A stretch of DNA of 64,000 nucleotides, from assembly GCF_022758295.1 (NCBI RefSeq), contig NZ_JALDWJ010000004.1:124001-188000 (forward strand), written 5' to 3'. How positions within the stretch are numbered: the stretch's first letter is position 1; the number at the start of each line of letters is the position of its first letter. The notes under the pieces were generated by a model, which was given only the letters and a program-made list of their open reading frames with translations, made no database searches and was not told the DNA's origin. A program made the translations under genes and the position numbers. Of the stretch, positions 31,977 through 40,326 are shown one piece after another. This DNA comes from Lysobacter sp. CFH 32150. Its GTDB lineage: Bacteria; Pseudomonadota; Gammaproteobacteria; Xanthomonadales; Xanthomonadaceae.

Positions 31977-32516
31977 TTAGAAGCGGAACTCGAGGCCTGC
32001 GGTCAGCGTGTTCGCATCGATGCTGACATCGAAGGCTTCCGCCTTGTTGATGTCGTAGTTGAGGCTCAGGCCGAAGTTGCGGTTGAAGTCGTAGCCGGCG
32101 CCAACGCCGAAATACGCCTTGTTCGAGCTGTCATCGACGCTGCCGACGCCAGCGACGCTCAGCTCGGTGGTGATGCGGGCGATGCCGGCGCGGCCATTGA
32201 TGAAGAAGCCGGTGTTGTCCGGGCCAAAATTCTTCTTGCCGACCACGCCGACGCCGAAGCCGTCGAGCTTGGCCGAGATGCCGTCGCTGGAGTCCTCGCC
32301 ATAGTTGGCATAGAAGGCTTCGAACGCGAAATTCGGGGTGAAGTAGTAGCCGCCGCGGACGTTGAACGCGGTTTCATCGGAAGACGTATCTTCGATTTCG
32401 ATCTCGCTATTGCCCGCTTCGAGGCGGACATAACCCTGGCCGGCTTCGACTGCGAACGCCGAGGTCGACAGACCAGCCAGAACCAGCGCGGTGGAGAGCG
32501 CCAAAATCTTCTTCAT
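31977..32516 (-). CDS. Outer-membrane beta-barrel protein (porin/opacity-like)
   Basis: A 179-residue secreted protein with signal peptide MKKILALSTALVLAGLSTSAFA and eight alternating beta strands (for example AFNVRGGYYFTPNFAFEAFY, KAYFGVGAGYDFNRNFGLSL), ending in phenylalanine (LEFRF), the outer-membrane sorting signal. The size fits the OmpW/OmpX/OmpA-barrel type of small eight-stranded proteins. Acidic loops (EIEIEDTSSDE). Monocistronic, with its own terminator. Confidence 0.9.
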   Translation of the reverse strand: MKKILALSTALVLAGLSTSAFAVEAGQGYVRLEAGNSEIEIEDTSSDETAFNVRGGYYFTPNFAFEAFYANYGEDSSDGISAKLDGFGVGVVGKKNFGPDNTGFFINGRAGIARITTELSVAGVGSVDDSSNKAYFGVGAGYDFNRNFGLSLNYDINKAEAFDVSIDANTLTAGLEFRF

Positions 32517-32600
32517 GTTGCGGAATTCCCTGTTTGATATGAATTGCCCGGCACGGGCCGGGCAAGTTTCCGCATTGCATTCAGCAATGTCAAATATTCG

Positions 32601-33377
32601 TTAATCCGACCTTTTCGGCGGAAATGGCAGCACCACGCCAGTGGGCTCGGAGGGCCGCTGCCATAGCACCGGCACGTCGCGCGGGCTGACCGGTTCGAAC
32701 TGCTCTCGTTCCGCGCGTGCGGCTTCGGCCGCGAGCTCTTCCTCGAGCTCCCAGCTGTAGCGTTTGCGCGGCGGCAGCGGATCGCTGCGACGGAACAACC
32801 AGGCCGCGACGAGGCCGGCAAGCGCGCCGCCGAGATGCGACTGCCACGACACGCCTGGCTCCTGCGGCAGCACCGTCAGCAGCATGCCGCCGTAGAGGAA
32901 GAACGCGATCATCGCCGCGGCGATCGCCGGGCGGTCGCGGCGCAGCAGGCCGAGGGTGAACACCAGGAACATCAGCCCGTGGGTCACGCCGCTGGCGCCG
33001 AGGTGGTGCGTGCCGGGCTCGCCGAGCAGCCACGCGCCGAGACCGGACCCCAGCCACAGCAACGGCAACGCGCGCAGTGTCGCCCGCGGATACACGCTGC
33101 CGGCGAGGGTGCCGAGCAGCAGCAACGCCACCGCATTCGCGGTCACATGCGCGAACGAGCCGTGCAGCACTGGCCCGGTCAGCAGGCCGATCAGGCCTTC
33201 GACCGCGTGTGGCGTGACCGCCCACGCGCCAGCGTCGAAACCCTTTTGCGCGGTGAACACCGCGGCGAGCAGCAGGACGAAGGCGAGGCTGGCGTTGAAC
33301 GCACGCAGCACGCGGCGGCGGTCGTGCATGCGCTGGGCGTGCGGGTCGGGCGGATCGTCGTGGACGGGCAGGTGCAT
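32601..33377 (-). CDS. Rhomboid family intramembrane serine protease
   Basis: A 258-residue inner-membrane protease with about six helices. Catalytic serine lies in HHLGASGVTHG (GASG), the histidine in WQSHLGGALAGL, and the conserved HxxxN in GSFAHVTANAVAL. A charged cytoplasmic tail of about 60 residues (SDPLPPRKRYSWELEEELAAE) follows the last helix. ATG at 33377 gives the common length; the frame continues upstream into a repeat-rich region that is unlikely to be coding. Confidence 0.92.
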   Translation of the reverse strand: MHLPVHDDPPDPHAQRMHDRRRVLRAFNASLAFVLLLAAVFTAQKGFDAGAWAVTPHAVEGLIGLLTGPVLHGSFAHVTANAVALLLLGTLAGSVYPRATLRALPLLWLGSGLGAWLLGEPGTHHLGASGVTHGLMFLVFTLGLLRRDRPAIAAAMIAFFLYGGMLLTVLPQEPGVSWQSHLGGALAGLVAAWLFRRSDPLPPRKRYSWELEEELAAEAARAEREQFEPVSPRDVPVLWQRPSEPTGVVLPFPPKRSD

Positions 33378-33414
33378 GGCTTGAGGATGGCGACGGCCAG
33401 CGCGGATGCAAGGG

Positions 33415-33620
33415 CTCAACTCCTCCCCTTGCGCGCAGCGCAGGGGGAGGTTGGGAGGGGGTGCTCTTTGCGCGCAGCAGCAACGGCGAAAGCAAAAAGC
33501 ACCCCACCCCAACCCGTCCGGCCCGCCGGCATAGCCGTCGGGCGTTCGTCGGGCCGCGAGCCAGTGGCTCGCAAGCGGCCCTCCTCACCCCTTCGCCTCC
33601 GGCGAAAGGGAGGGAGTAGG
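33415..33620. repeat. Repeat-rich palindromic intergenic region
   Basis: Several stem-forming pieces sit side by side: CTCCCCTTGCGC...GCGCAGGGGGAG near 33422-33450, GCGAGCCAGTGGCTCGC at 33556-33572, and CCTTCGCC/GGCGAAAGG near 33592-33609. Purine- and pyrimidine-rich runs alternate with no coding signal. Such composite units are typical of dispersed intergenic repeats in xanthomonads; other copies would be expected elsewhere in the genome. Confidence 0.55.
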
Positions 33621-33640
33621 ACGCCGCGTAGAATGGCGCG

Positions 33641-34810
33641 ATGAATAGCGAATTGCCCGTAGTCAGGCTCAAGAACGCCTGGCGTTCGACCCATCCGTGG
33701 ATCTTCCAAAAGCTGGTCGAAAAGCCGGCAATTAAGCCCAAGCCGGGCAGCATCGTCGACATCGTCGGCGTCGATGGCGTGTGGATCGGCCGCGGTTTCT
33801 ACAACGGCCATTCGCGGATCGCGCTGCGCATCCTCGAAACCGATCCGGACATCGCGGTCGATGCCGGCTGGTTCGCGCGCAAGATCGCCGCGGCGGTGTC
33901 GTTGCGTCGCGACGTGCTCAAGCTCGACGCGGTGAGCGACGCCTGGCGCGTGGTGCACAGCGAAGGCGATGGCCTCAGCGGGCTCGTCGCCGATCGCTAC
34001 GGCGACCTGCTCGTGGTCGAATACTTCAGCGCCGGCATGTTCCGCCATCGCGAATGGATCTACGACGCGTTGCGCGCGCAGTTCCCCGGCTGCCGCTTCC
34101 ATGCCTTCGCCGACGAGCACATCCAGAAGCAGGAAAGTTTCGATTTCCGCGGCAGCGAGCCGGCCGCGCCCGCGATCATCAGTGAGCACGGCATCCGCTT
34201 CCGCGCCGACCCCGCCGGCGCGCACAAGACCGGTTTCTTCGCCGACCAGCGCGACAATCGCGAATGGCTGTCGCAGCAGGTCGCCGGTCAGCGCGTGCTC
34301 GACCTGTGCTGCAACACCGGCGGCTTCGGCGTCTACGCCGCCGCGCGTGGCGCCAGCGAAGTGGTCGGGATCGATATCGATGAGGACGTGCTGGCAATCG
34401 CCAAAGGCAACGCCAAGCTCAATAATGCGCACGTCAAGTTCGTGCAGGCCGACATCTTTCCGTGGCTGCGCGACGCCGGCAATCGCGGCGATCTGTTCGA
34501 CGTCGTCATCCTCGACCCGGCGAAGATGACCCGCGACCGCGAACAGGTGATCCCGGCGCTGAAGAAGTACCTCGACATGAACAAGCTCGCGCTCGGCGTG
34601 GTCAAGCCAGGCGGCCTGTTCGCGACGTTCTCGTGCACCGGCCTGGTCAGCGAGGAACAGTTCCTCGACATGCTGCGCCGCGCCGCGTTCTACGCCGGGC
34701 GCACCGTGCAGGTGCTGAAAGTGAGCGGTGCCGGCGCCGATCATCCGTGGCTGGCGCAGGTGCAGGAGTCGCGCTATCTCAAGGCGGTGTTCTGCCGCGT
34801 GCTCGACTGA
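33641..34810 (+). CDS. rlmI: 23S rRNA (cytosine-C5) methyltransferase RlmI-like
   Basis: A 389-residue class I SAM-dependent methyltransferase. An N-terminal PUA RNA-binding domain (RLKNAWRSTHPWIFQKLVEK...) precedes the catalytic domain with the SAM loop VLDLCCNTGGFGVYAA, the acidic strand GIDIDEDVL, motif IV VILDPAKMTRD, and FSCTGLVSEEQF with the catalytic cysteine. This matches RlmI, which methylates C1962 of E. coli 23S rRNA. Length is normal. Confidence 0.92.
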   Translation: MNSELPVVRLKNAWRSTHPWIFQKLVEKPAIKPKPGSIVDIVGVDGVWIGRGFYNGHSRIALRILETDPDIAVDAGWFARKIAAAVSLRRDVLKLDAVSDAWRVVHSEGDGLSGLVADRYGDLLVVEYFSAGMFRHREWIYDALRAQFPGCRFHAFADEHIQKQESFDFRGSEPAAPAIISEHGIRFRADPAGAHKTGFFADQRDNREWLSQQVAGQRVLDLCCNTGGFGVYAAARGASEVVGIDIDEDVLAIAKGNAKLNNAHVKFVQADIFPWLRDAGNRGDLFDVVILDPAKMTRDREQVIPALKKYLDMNKLALGVVKPGGLFATFSCTGLVSEEQFLDMLRRAAFYAGRTVQVLKVSGAGADHPWLAQVQESRYLKAVFCRVLD

Positions 34811-34933
34811 CGCGATCGTGGCTTGCGGATGGCGGGTGAAGCCGCGCTGCCCAGGTAAGCGAATGGGCATCGCAATCGTCACCGCGGGCAGTGGATTCGC
34901 AGCCGTTGAGACCGCCCCCGCTACACTGTCGCC

Positions 34934-36292
34934 ATGCCTGAGACCACCATGCTGCTCGTCGTCCTGCTGGTCGCGCTCGTCATCGCGATCGCGTTGCTGT
35001 TCGCCTTGCTGTTGCGCAAACCCGACACGCGCCTGGAACAGGCCCTGCGCGACGAGCAACGCGAGGGCCGCGGTGAATTACGACAGCAGCTCGACAGCCT
35101 GTCGGCGCAGCAGGAGCAGCGGATCGGCGGTTTTGCCGGGCAGCTCAACGACGCGGCGCTGCGCACCGACCAGCGCCTGGAAGACCTGCGCGAAGCCCTG
35201 ACCGAGGACGCGCGCAAGGCGCGTACGGAGGCAGCGGTGGCGCTGCGCGACTTCGCCGTTGCGCTGGATGCCAGCATCGGCGAACTCACCCGCAACAACG
35301 AAGCCCGCCTCGGCGAAATGCGCGCGACGCTGGAAGGCCGTCTGCGCGAGTTGCAGACCGGCAATGAGGCCAAGCTCGAACAGATGCGCGCCACCGTGGA
35401 CGAGAAGCTGCATGCGACGTTGGAAACGCGTCTGACCGAGAGCTTCGGCAACGTCACCACCATGCTGGCGCAGGTGCACCAGGGCCTGGGTGACATGAAC
35501 AAGCTCGCCGCCGATGTCGGCGGCCTGCAACGCGTGCTGACCAATGTGAAGTCGCGCGGCGTGTTCGGCGAAGTGCAGCTGGCGGGTTTGCTGGAGCAGG
35601 TATTCGCGCCCGATCAGTACGCCGCCAACGTGGCGACGGTGCCGGGTAGCGGCGAGCGGGTCGAGTTCGCGGTGCGCTTCCCCGGCTCGAGCGGCGAGGC
35701 ACCGGTGTGGTTGCCGATCGACGCCAAGTTCCCGCGCGAGGATTACGAGCGGCTGCTGGATGCGCAGGAACGCGCCGATCTCGAAGCCGCGCGCGCGGCA
35801 GGCGATGCGCTGGAACGACGCGTGCGCCTGGAGGCGCAGCGCATCCGCGATAAGTACGTCGCCGCGCCGCATACGACCGAGTTCGCGATCCTGTTCCTGC
35901 CGACCGAAGGCCTGTATGCGGAAGTGCTGCGCCGGCCGGGCCTGGTCGATGCACTACAACGCGACCAGCGCATCGCGGTCGCCGGGCCGACGACGCTGCT
36001 GGCACTGATGACCAGTTTCCAGATGGGGTTCCGCACACTCGCGATCCAGGAACGTTCGAGCGAAGTCTGGCGCACGCTGGGCGCGGTCAAGACCGAGTTC
36101 GCCAAGTTCGGCGTGGTGCTCGACGGCGTGAAGAAGAAGCTCGACGAAGCCAGCAACAAGATCGAGGAAACCGGCCGCCGCTCACGCATGCTGTCGCGAA
36201 AATTGCGCGAAGTGGAAGCCTTGCCGGCCGACGAGAGCCGGCGTTTGCTGGGCACGGAACTGGAAAGCGATGACGAAACGGCGCGCGAATAG
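34934..36292 (+). CDS. rmuC: DNA recombination protein RmuC
   Basis: A 452-residue protein: one N-terminal membrane helix (TMLLVVLLVALVIAIALLFALLL), a long coiled coil (about 35-165), and the RmuC nuclease-like domain with GVFGEVQLAGLLEQVFAPDQY, LPIDAKFPREDYERLLDAQ and FLPTEGLYAEVLRRPGL. RmuC limits DNA inversions between repeats in E. coli. Length is normal for the family. Confidence 0.95.
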   Translation: MPETTMLLVVLLVALVIAIALLFALLLRKPDTRLEQALRDEQREGRGELRQQLDSLSAQQEQRIGGFAGQLNDAALRTDQRLEDLREALTEDARKARTEAAVALRDFAVALDASIGELTRNNEARLGEMRATLEGRLRELQTGNEAKLEQMRATVDEKLHATLETRLTESFGNVTTMLAQVHQGLGDMNKLAADVGGLQRVLTNVKSRGVFGEVQLAGLLEQVFAPDQYAANVATVPGSGERVEFAVRFPGSSGEAPVWLPIDAKFPREDYERLLDAQERADLEAARAAGDALERRVRLEAQRIRDKYVAAPHTTEFAILFLPTEGLYAEVLRRPGLVDALQRDQRIAVAGPTTLLALMTSFQMGFRTLAIQERSSEVWRTLGAVKTEFAKFGVVLDGVKKKLDEASNKIEETGRRSRMLSRKLREVEALPADESRRLLGTELESDDETARE

Positions 36293-36345
36293 GCCCGCGC
36301 CCGCCGTAACGCCTAGAAGAACGCCTGGAACAATGCCTACAGCCG

Positions 36346-36927
36346 CTAGCGTTCGTAGTGGGTCAGGCTGCCGTCCTTCTCGCGCAGATTGAAGCTCCCG
36401 GAGTCAGCGTCGCGGATCGGGTTGATGTCCGGCGGCCACACCTGGCCTTCGTCGTACAACCACACGAAGTGCTCATCGACCACGCTCCACACGCCGGTGA
36501 GCGACCTGGACCCGTTCGCTGTCGTCGGGCCTTCGAGCTGCGCGGCGTAAAACGTGCCGTCGCCATTCAAGTCGACGCGCCAGCGACTTCCGGGCCGCGT
36601 AGCGATCCACGTACCGTGGTATTCGGGCGGCGTCAGGGGCATTGGTTCGACGAAACGGCTGGTGGACTTCAGCGTCATGCCATCGAGCAGGCCGGCCCGG
36701 TCCTGCAGGCAGCGCAGGAATCCGCGCGTGCGGTCCAGGGCGCTGCCGTCGATGCGCGACCCCTGCGCTTCGCAGGCCGGATAGTCGTTGGCGCGCTTCA
36801 TGCCTGCAGCGAAGGAACCGACCAGGTAGATCAGTCCCAGCGCGCCGAGCCAGCCGAAGGTGCGCAACATGCCCGTGAACCATGCCGGCAGCGGTTCCTT
36901 CCACCGGTTGTAGGGGTCGTGGCGCAT
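36346..36927 (-). CDS. Conserved hypothetical protein with one membrane helix
   Basis: A 193-residue protein. A cytoplasmic start (MRHDPYNRWKEPLPAWF) is followed by one helix (TFGWLGALGLIYLVGSFAAGM, about 23-43) and a periplasmic domain. That domain contains a lipocalin-like beta stretch (YHGTWIATRPGSRWRVDLNG, SRSLTGVWSVVDEHFVWLY), the sort of fold that checks product against a baseline of substituted strands. No family known to me. It lies 26 bases downstream of mlaA and may end the mla transcript. Confidence 0.7.
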   Translation of the reverse strand: MRHDPYNRWKEPLPAWFTGMLRTFGWLGALGLIYLVGSFAAGMKRANDYPACEAQGSRIDGSALDRTRGFLRCLQDRAGLLDGMTLKSTSRFVEPMPLTPPEYHGTWIATRPGSRWRVDLNGDGTFYAAQLEGPTTANGSRSLTGVWSVVDEHFVWLYDEGQVWPPDINPIRDADSGSFNLREKDGSLTHYER

Positions 36928-36953
36928 GAACTACGCGTGCTGCAGGCCAGCGA

Positions 36954-38033
36954 TCAGTTCACGTCCGTCGGCATCACCGGCATCGCATCGGCCGGCACGA
37001 TCGGGTTCTCGTCTTCTTCGCGCAGGTAGTCGGGCAGGTTCTCGTCGCCTTCGAGTTGGCGGTCGCCAAAGATCTGGTAGTTGCGGCGTTGCATCCAGGC
37101 GTCGCGGAGCAGCGCGTAATCATCGGTAGCGCCTTCGCGCATGCTGTCGACCGACAGCAGCTGCGTGCGCACGTCGACCAATTGCAGGCCCTGCAGGAAC
37201 ACGCGCGCCTTGTCTTCCTCGATACCGCGGATCGGCGCCAGCGGCGCGTCGCCGACCATGCCGAACACATCGCGCACGGTGCGCGGGCCAAACAGCGGCA
37301 GCTCGACGTAGCGCGAGCGCTTCCAGCCCCACACGCCCAGGGTCTGACCGAAGTCCTCGCTGCGATGCGGCAGCTTGGCGTCGGTGGCCGGATCGAAGAT
37401 GCCGGCGAGACCGAGGGTGCTGTTGAGCGCGAACCGCCCAAACGCCTGCGCGGCCCGTTTCGGCTTGCCCTGCAACAGGCTGTTCAGGGCACTGACCGGC
37501 TGGCCGAGATTGCTGAAGAAATTGCTGACGCCCAGTCGCACCGGACGCGGCACCGTCGCGACGTAGGCCTTGGCCAGCGGCTTGGCGATGCGACGATCGA
37601 CCACGTCGTTGAAGCGATGCATGCGGCGGTTGAAGCCTTCCCACGGATCGTAGGAGGTGGGCAATTCCGCCGGCGTCGGCAGGCCGACGATCTGCTCGTC
37701 CTGGTCGCCGTAAAGCGCCTGGTCATCCTGTTCGACTGCGGCCTGTTCGACAGCGGCCTGTTCGACAGCGGCCTGTTCGGCCGTGGTCGGCGTGTCCGAC
37801 GCATGGGGCGTCGGCGCGACCTCGTCCTGCGGCGGCGCTTCTGTCACCTCCGCCTGCGGTGCGTCGCTGCCCGCATTCACAGGCGCGGGCTCGGTCACGG
37901 GCGGCGTTTGTGGATCCGTTCGTGGATCCTCGCTCGTGATCGGTGTTGGCGTTTCGACCGGGGCGGTCGTGGTTTGGGCATTGGCGCTGCCGATGATGAG
38001 CAGCAGCGCCAGGAACAGGCGTGGGGGCGTCAT
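36954..38033 (-). CDS. mlaA: MlaA (VacJ) phospholipid-transport protein
   Basis: Outer-membrane component that removes misplaced phospholipids from the outer leaflet and hands them to MlaC. The MlaA domain (about 130-335) shows YDPWEGFNRRMHRFNDVVDR, NFFSNLGQPVSALNSLLQGK, GIFDPATDAKLPHRSEDFGQ and TLGVWGWKRSRYVELPLFGP. Two oddities: the signal peptide ends GSANAQ with no lipobox cysteine, so it would not be lipidated; and an acidic, proline-rich linker of about 100 residues with an AVEQA tandem repeat separates it from the domain. The ATG at 38033 is preferred to a GTG two codons earlier. Confidence 0.93.
   Translation of the reverse strand: MTPPRLFLALLLIIGSANAQTTTAPVETPTPITSEDPRTDPQTPPVTEPAPVNAGSDAPQAEVTEAPPQDEVAPTPHASDTPTTAEQAAVEQAAVEQAAVEQDDQALYGDQDEQIVGLPTPAELPTSYDPWEGFNRRMHRFNDVVDRRIAKPLAKAYVATVPRPVRLGVSNFFSNLGQPVSALNSLLQGKPKRAAQAFGRFALNSTLGLAGIFDPATDAKLPHRSEDFGQTLGVWGWKRSRYVELPLFGPRTVRDVFGMVGDAPLAPIRGIEEDKARVFLQGLQLVDVRTQLLSVDSMREGATDDYALLRDAWMQRRNYQIFGDRQLEGDENLPDYLREEDENPIVPADAMPVMPTDVN
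37728..37781. repeat. Tandem 15-bp repeat within mlaA
   Basis: CTGTTCGACWGCGGC occurs three times in a row (37728-37742, 37743-37757, 37758-37772) plus a partial fourth. It encodes AVEQA units in the linker, in frame, so copy-number change would lengthen or shorten the linker. Confidence 0.9.
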
Positions 38034-38050
38034 GCCCACAGTTTAACGGC

Positions 38051-38359
38051 TCAGGTGGCGAAGCCGAGCGACGGGTCGAGGCGATACGCCGTGCGCAATG
38101 CGGCGAGGCCGGCAGGCTCGCCGTCGATGGCGATGCTGTCAAAGGCGATGCCACCGCCGGCGCGCGCCGCCAATTCGCCCAGCAATGCCAGCCCGGCGCT
38201 GTCGACCTGACTCACGTCGCGCAGGTCGAAGCGCGCGACACCGGCCAGTACAGCCAGTGCCTGCGGCCACAACACCGCGACCGCGGCGCGCTCGAGCGCG
38301 CCGGTGAAACGCAGCGTTTCGCCCTCGCGACGCAGGTTGGCGTCAGTTGGTGCTGGCAT
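38051..38359 (-). CDS. mlaB: STAS-domain protein MlaB
   Basis: A 102-residue cytoplasmic STAS protein that stabilises the MlaFEDB ABC transporter by binding MlaF. The core reads LRFTGALERAAVAVLW, then FDLRDVSQVDSAGLALLGEL with the conserved serine of DSAG. Its start overlaps the mlaC stop by 17 bases, indicating coupling. Divergence from E. coli MlaB is large but position and fold agree. Confidence 0.88.
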   Translation of the reverse strand: MPAPTDANLRREGETLRFTGALERAAVAVLWPQALAVLAGVARFDLRDVSQVDSAGLALLGELAARAGGGIAFDSIAIDGEPAGLAALRTAYRLDPSLGFAT

Positions 38360-39017
38360 CGGCCTGCAACTTGCCGGCGCGGATGTCGGCGGCGACCTGC
38401 GGGATGGTCTTGCGCGACAGCGGTGCGTCGAACTGACTGCGGAAGGTCTGCACGAAGGACACGCCTTCGACCATCACGTCGAACACCTTCCAGTTGCTGC
38501 CGGTCTTGCGCATCAGGTAGTCGACTGGGATCGGCTCGCCGGCGGTGCGTACGAACTCGCTCGCGACCTTGACGATGGCGCCGCCGCGCAGCGAGGTTTC
38601 CGATTTCACCCGGACTTTCAAGCCGCTGTCGAAGTCGAGCAGCGCGCCGCCGTAACGCGACATCAGGCTGTCGGCCAGCGCGTCGCCGAACACTTTGACG
38701 TCGGCGTCGGAGGCACCGCGGCCATGCCGGCCCAGGACCAGACGGCCGGCGTATTCGCGGTCGAACATCGCGTTGAATTCGCCGGCGATGAACTTGTCCA
38801 GCGCGGCGCGGTTCTGCTTGAACTCGGCGCGGCGCTTCTCGAGCGTGGCGACGATGCGGGTGGCGTTGCTCAGCACCAGCTGGCTCGGCACGCCCTGCGT
38901 GGTGGCGGCGGCGGGTTTGGCGGCCGCCGGTGCCTGCGTGCCTTGTGCAAGCACGAGCGCCGGCGCTGCGGTCAGCAGCGTCGAGGCAATGACGATGGCA
39001 AAGAAGTTGCGCTTCAT
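38343..39017 (-). CDS. mlaC: MlaC periplasmic phospholipid-binding protein
   Basis: A 224-residue secreted protein (signal peptide MKRNFFAIVIASTLLTAAPALVLAQ) that shuttles phospholipids between MlaA and MlaD. The domain contains LDKFIAGEFNAMFDREYAGRLVLG, an IPVDYLMRKTGSNWKVFDVM strand pair and the VEGVSFVQTFRSQF end typical of Ttg2/MlaC. Starts with ATGA overlap onto mlaD. Confidence 0.95.
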   Translation of the reverse strand: MKRNFFAIVIASTLLTAAPALVLAQGTQAPAAAKPAAATTQGVPSQLVLSNATRIVATLEKRRAEFKQNRAALDKFIAGEFNAMFDREYAGRLVLGRHGRGASDADVKVFGDALADSLMSRYGGALLDFDSGLKVRVKSETSLRGGAIVKVASEFVRTAGEPIPVDYLMRKTGSNWKVFDVMVEGVSFVQTFRSQFDAPLSRKTIPQVAADIRAGKLQADASTN

Positions 39018-39568
39018 GGGGTCTCTTCCGTGGGGGCGGAGTCGGATTCGGATTGGGGTTCGGTGGCAGTGGCGGCGTCGGCGGGTGCGGCTTCGGCTTC
39101 GACTTCGACCGGCTTGCCGCCGCCGCTGAACATGTATTTGCCGACCAGCTGCATCAGGTCGACGGCGGATTGGGTCAGTGCGATCTCGTCGCCGGGCTTC
39201 AGCGTTTCCGGATCGCCGCCCGGGCTCAAGCCGACATAGCTTTCGCCGAGCAGCCCGCTGGTGAAAATGCCGGCCGCGGTATCGGCAGGCAGGTCCTTGA
39301 ACTTGTCGTCGATGGCGAGCGTGACCACGGAGTCGAACTTGACCGGGTCCAGCTGAATGTCGGCTACCTGGCCGACCACGACCCCGCCGATCTTCACCGG
39401 CGCCGACGCACGCAGCTGGCCGATGGTGGAGAAGCGCGCGGTCAGCGGATAGCTGTCGCCACCGATGCCCAGCTTGCCGTTGGTGGAGGCGATCGCCAGC
39501 ACCAGCAGCGAGGCCAAGGCCAGCAGCAGGAAGGCGCCGACGGCGAATTCGAGACGAGGACCACGCAT
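39014..39568 (-). CDS. mlaD: MlaD MCE-domain protein
   Basis: A 184-residue inner-membrane protein with one N-terminal helix (EFAVGAFLLLALASLLVLAI) and one MCE domain (about 40-125: YPLTARFSTIGQLRASAPVKIGGV, GLLGESYVGLSPGG). It forms the hexameric periplasmic ring on the MlaFEB transporter. The C-terminal tail is Ala/Glu-rich. Starts five bases after mlaE ends. Confidence 0.95.
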   Translation of the reverse strand: MRGPRLEFAVGAFLLLALASLLVLAIASTNGKLGIGGDSYPLTARFSTIGQLRASAPVKIGGVVVGQVADIQLDPVKFDSVVTLAIDDKFKDLPADTAAGIFTSGLLGESYVGLSPGGDPETLKPGDEIALTQSAVDLMQLVGKYMFSGGGKPVEVEAEAAPADAATATEPQSESDSAPTEETP

Positions 39569-39573
39569 GGTCG

Positions 39574-40326
39574 TTAACTCCTGAACAGCAAAGCGGAAAG
39601 AACGAAATTGAACATCAGCACCAGAAGCGATGCGTTCACCACCGCGCGCGTGGTCGCCACCGACGTGCCTTCGATGGTCGGCTCGGCGTGGTAGCCGACG
39701 TAGGACGCGACCAGCGCCGAGACGCCGCCGAACACCGCCGCCTTCTCAAACGCGACGAGGAAATCGTGGCGGAAATCGACCGCATCCTTCAGCACTTGCC
39801 AGAACGTGCCGGCATCGATGCCGATCACGTGCACGGCTTCGAAGTAGCTGGCGCTGATGCCGAGGCTGCAGAAGAAACCGACCAGCAACGGCATGCACAG
39901 CACCGCCGCCCAGAAGCGCGGCGCGACGACTTTCGCGACCGGATCGATGGCCATCAGGCCAAGCGCGGTGATCTGGTCGGTGGCGCGCATCAGCCCGAGT
40001 TCGGCGGCGATCGAGCTGCCTGCGCGGCCGATGAACAGCAACGCGGTCAGCACCGGTGCCAGTTCGCGGTACAGGCCGAGGCCGACCAGCGCGCTGATCT
40101 GGTTGCTGGCGCCGTAGGTATCGAGCGCGCGATAACCGAGCAGGGTGACCGACAGGCCGACGAAGGCGCCGCCGACGGCGATGATCGGCAACGAACGCGC
40201 GCCGACCTTGTAGATCTCGCGAACGAGTTCGCGCCAGAAATCAGCGGTCGGTTTCGACGCGCGCAGCACCGACAACGTGAACAGGCCGGCGGCGCCGACC
40301 GCGCGGGTGGCGGCAACGAAAGGCAT
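39574..40326 (-). CDS. mlaE: MlaE permease of the Mla ABC transporter
   Basis: A 250-residue inner-membrane permease with about five helices. Family blocks: GGAFVGLSVTLLGYRALDTYG, ELAPVLTALLFIGRAGSSIAAELG, LMRATDQITALGLMAIDPVAKVVAPRF. It forms the membrane core of MlaFEDB. Its ATG overlaps the mlaF stop by one base (TAATG). Confidence 0.97.
   Translation of the reverse strand: MPFVAATRAVGAAGLFTLSVLRASKPTADFWRELVREIYKVGARSLPIIAVGGAFVGLSVTLLGYRALDTYGASNQISALVGLGLYRELAPVLTALLFIGRAGSSIAAELGLMRATDQITALGLMAIDPVAKVVAPRFWAAVLCMPLLVGFFCSLGISASYFEAVHVIGIDAGTFWQVLKDAVDFRHDFLVAFEKAAVFGGVSALVASYVGYHAEPTIEGTSVATTRAVVNASLLVLMFNFVLSALLFRS

Noticed and set aside
37728-37781. Tandem repeat considered as a CRISPR array
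   Set aside because: Units are 15 bp without spacers and encode AVEQA in frame in mlaA.
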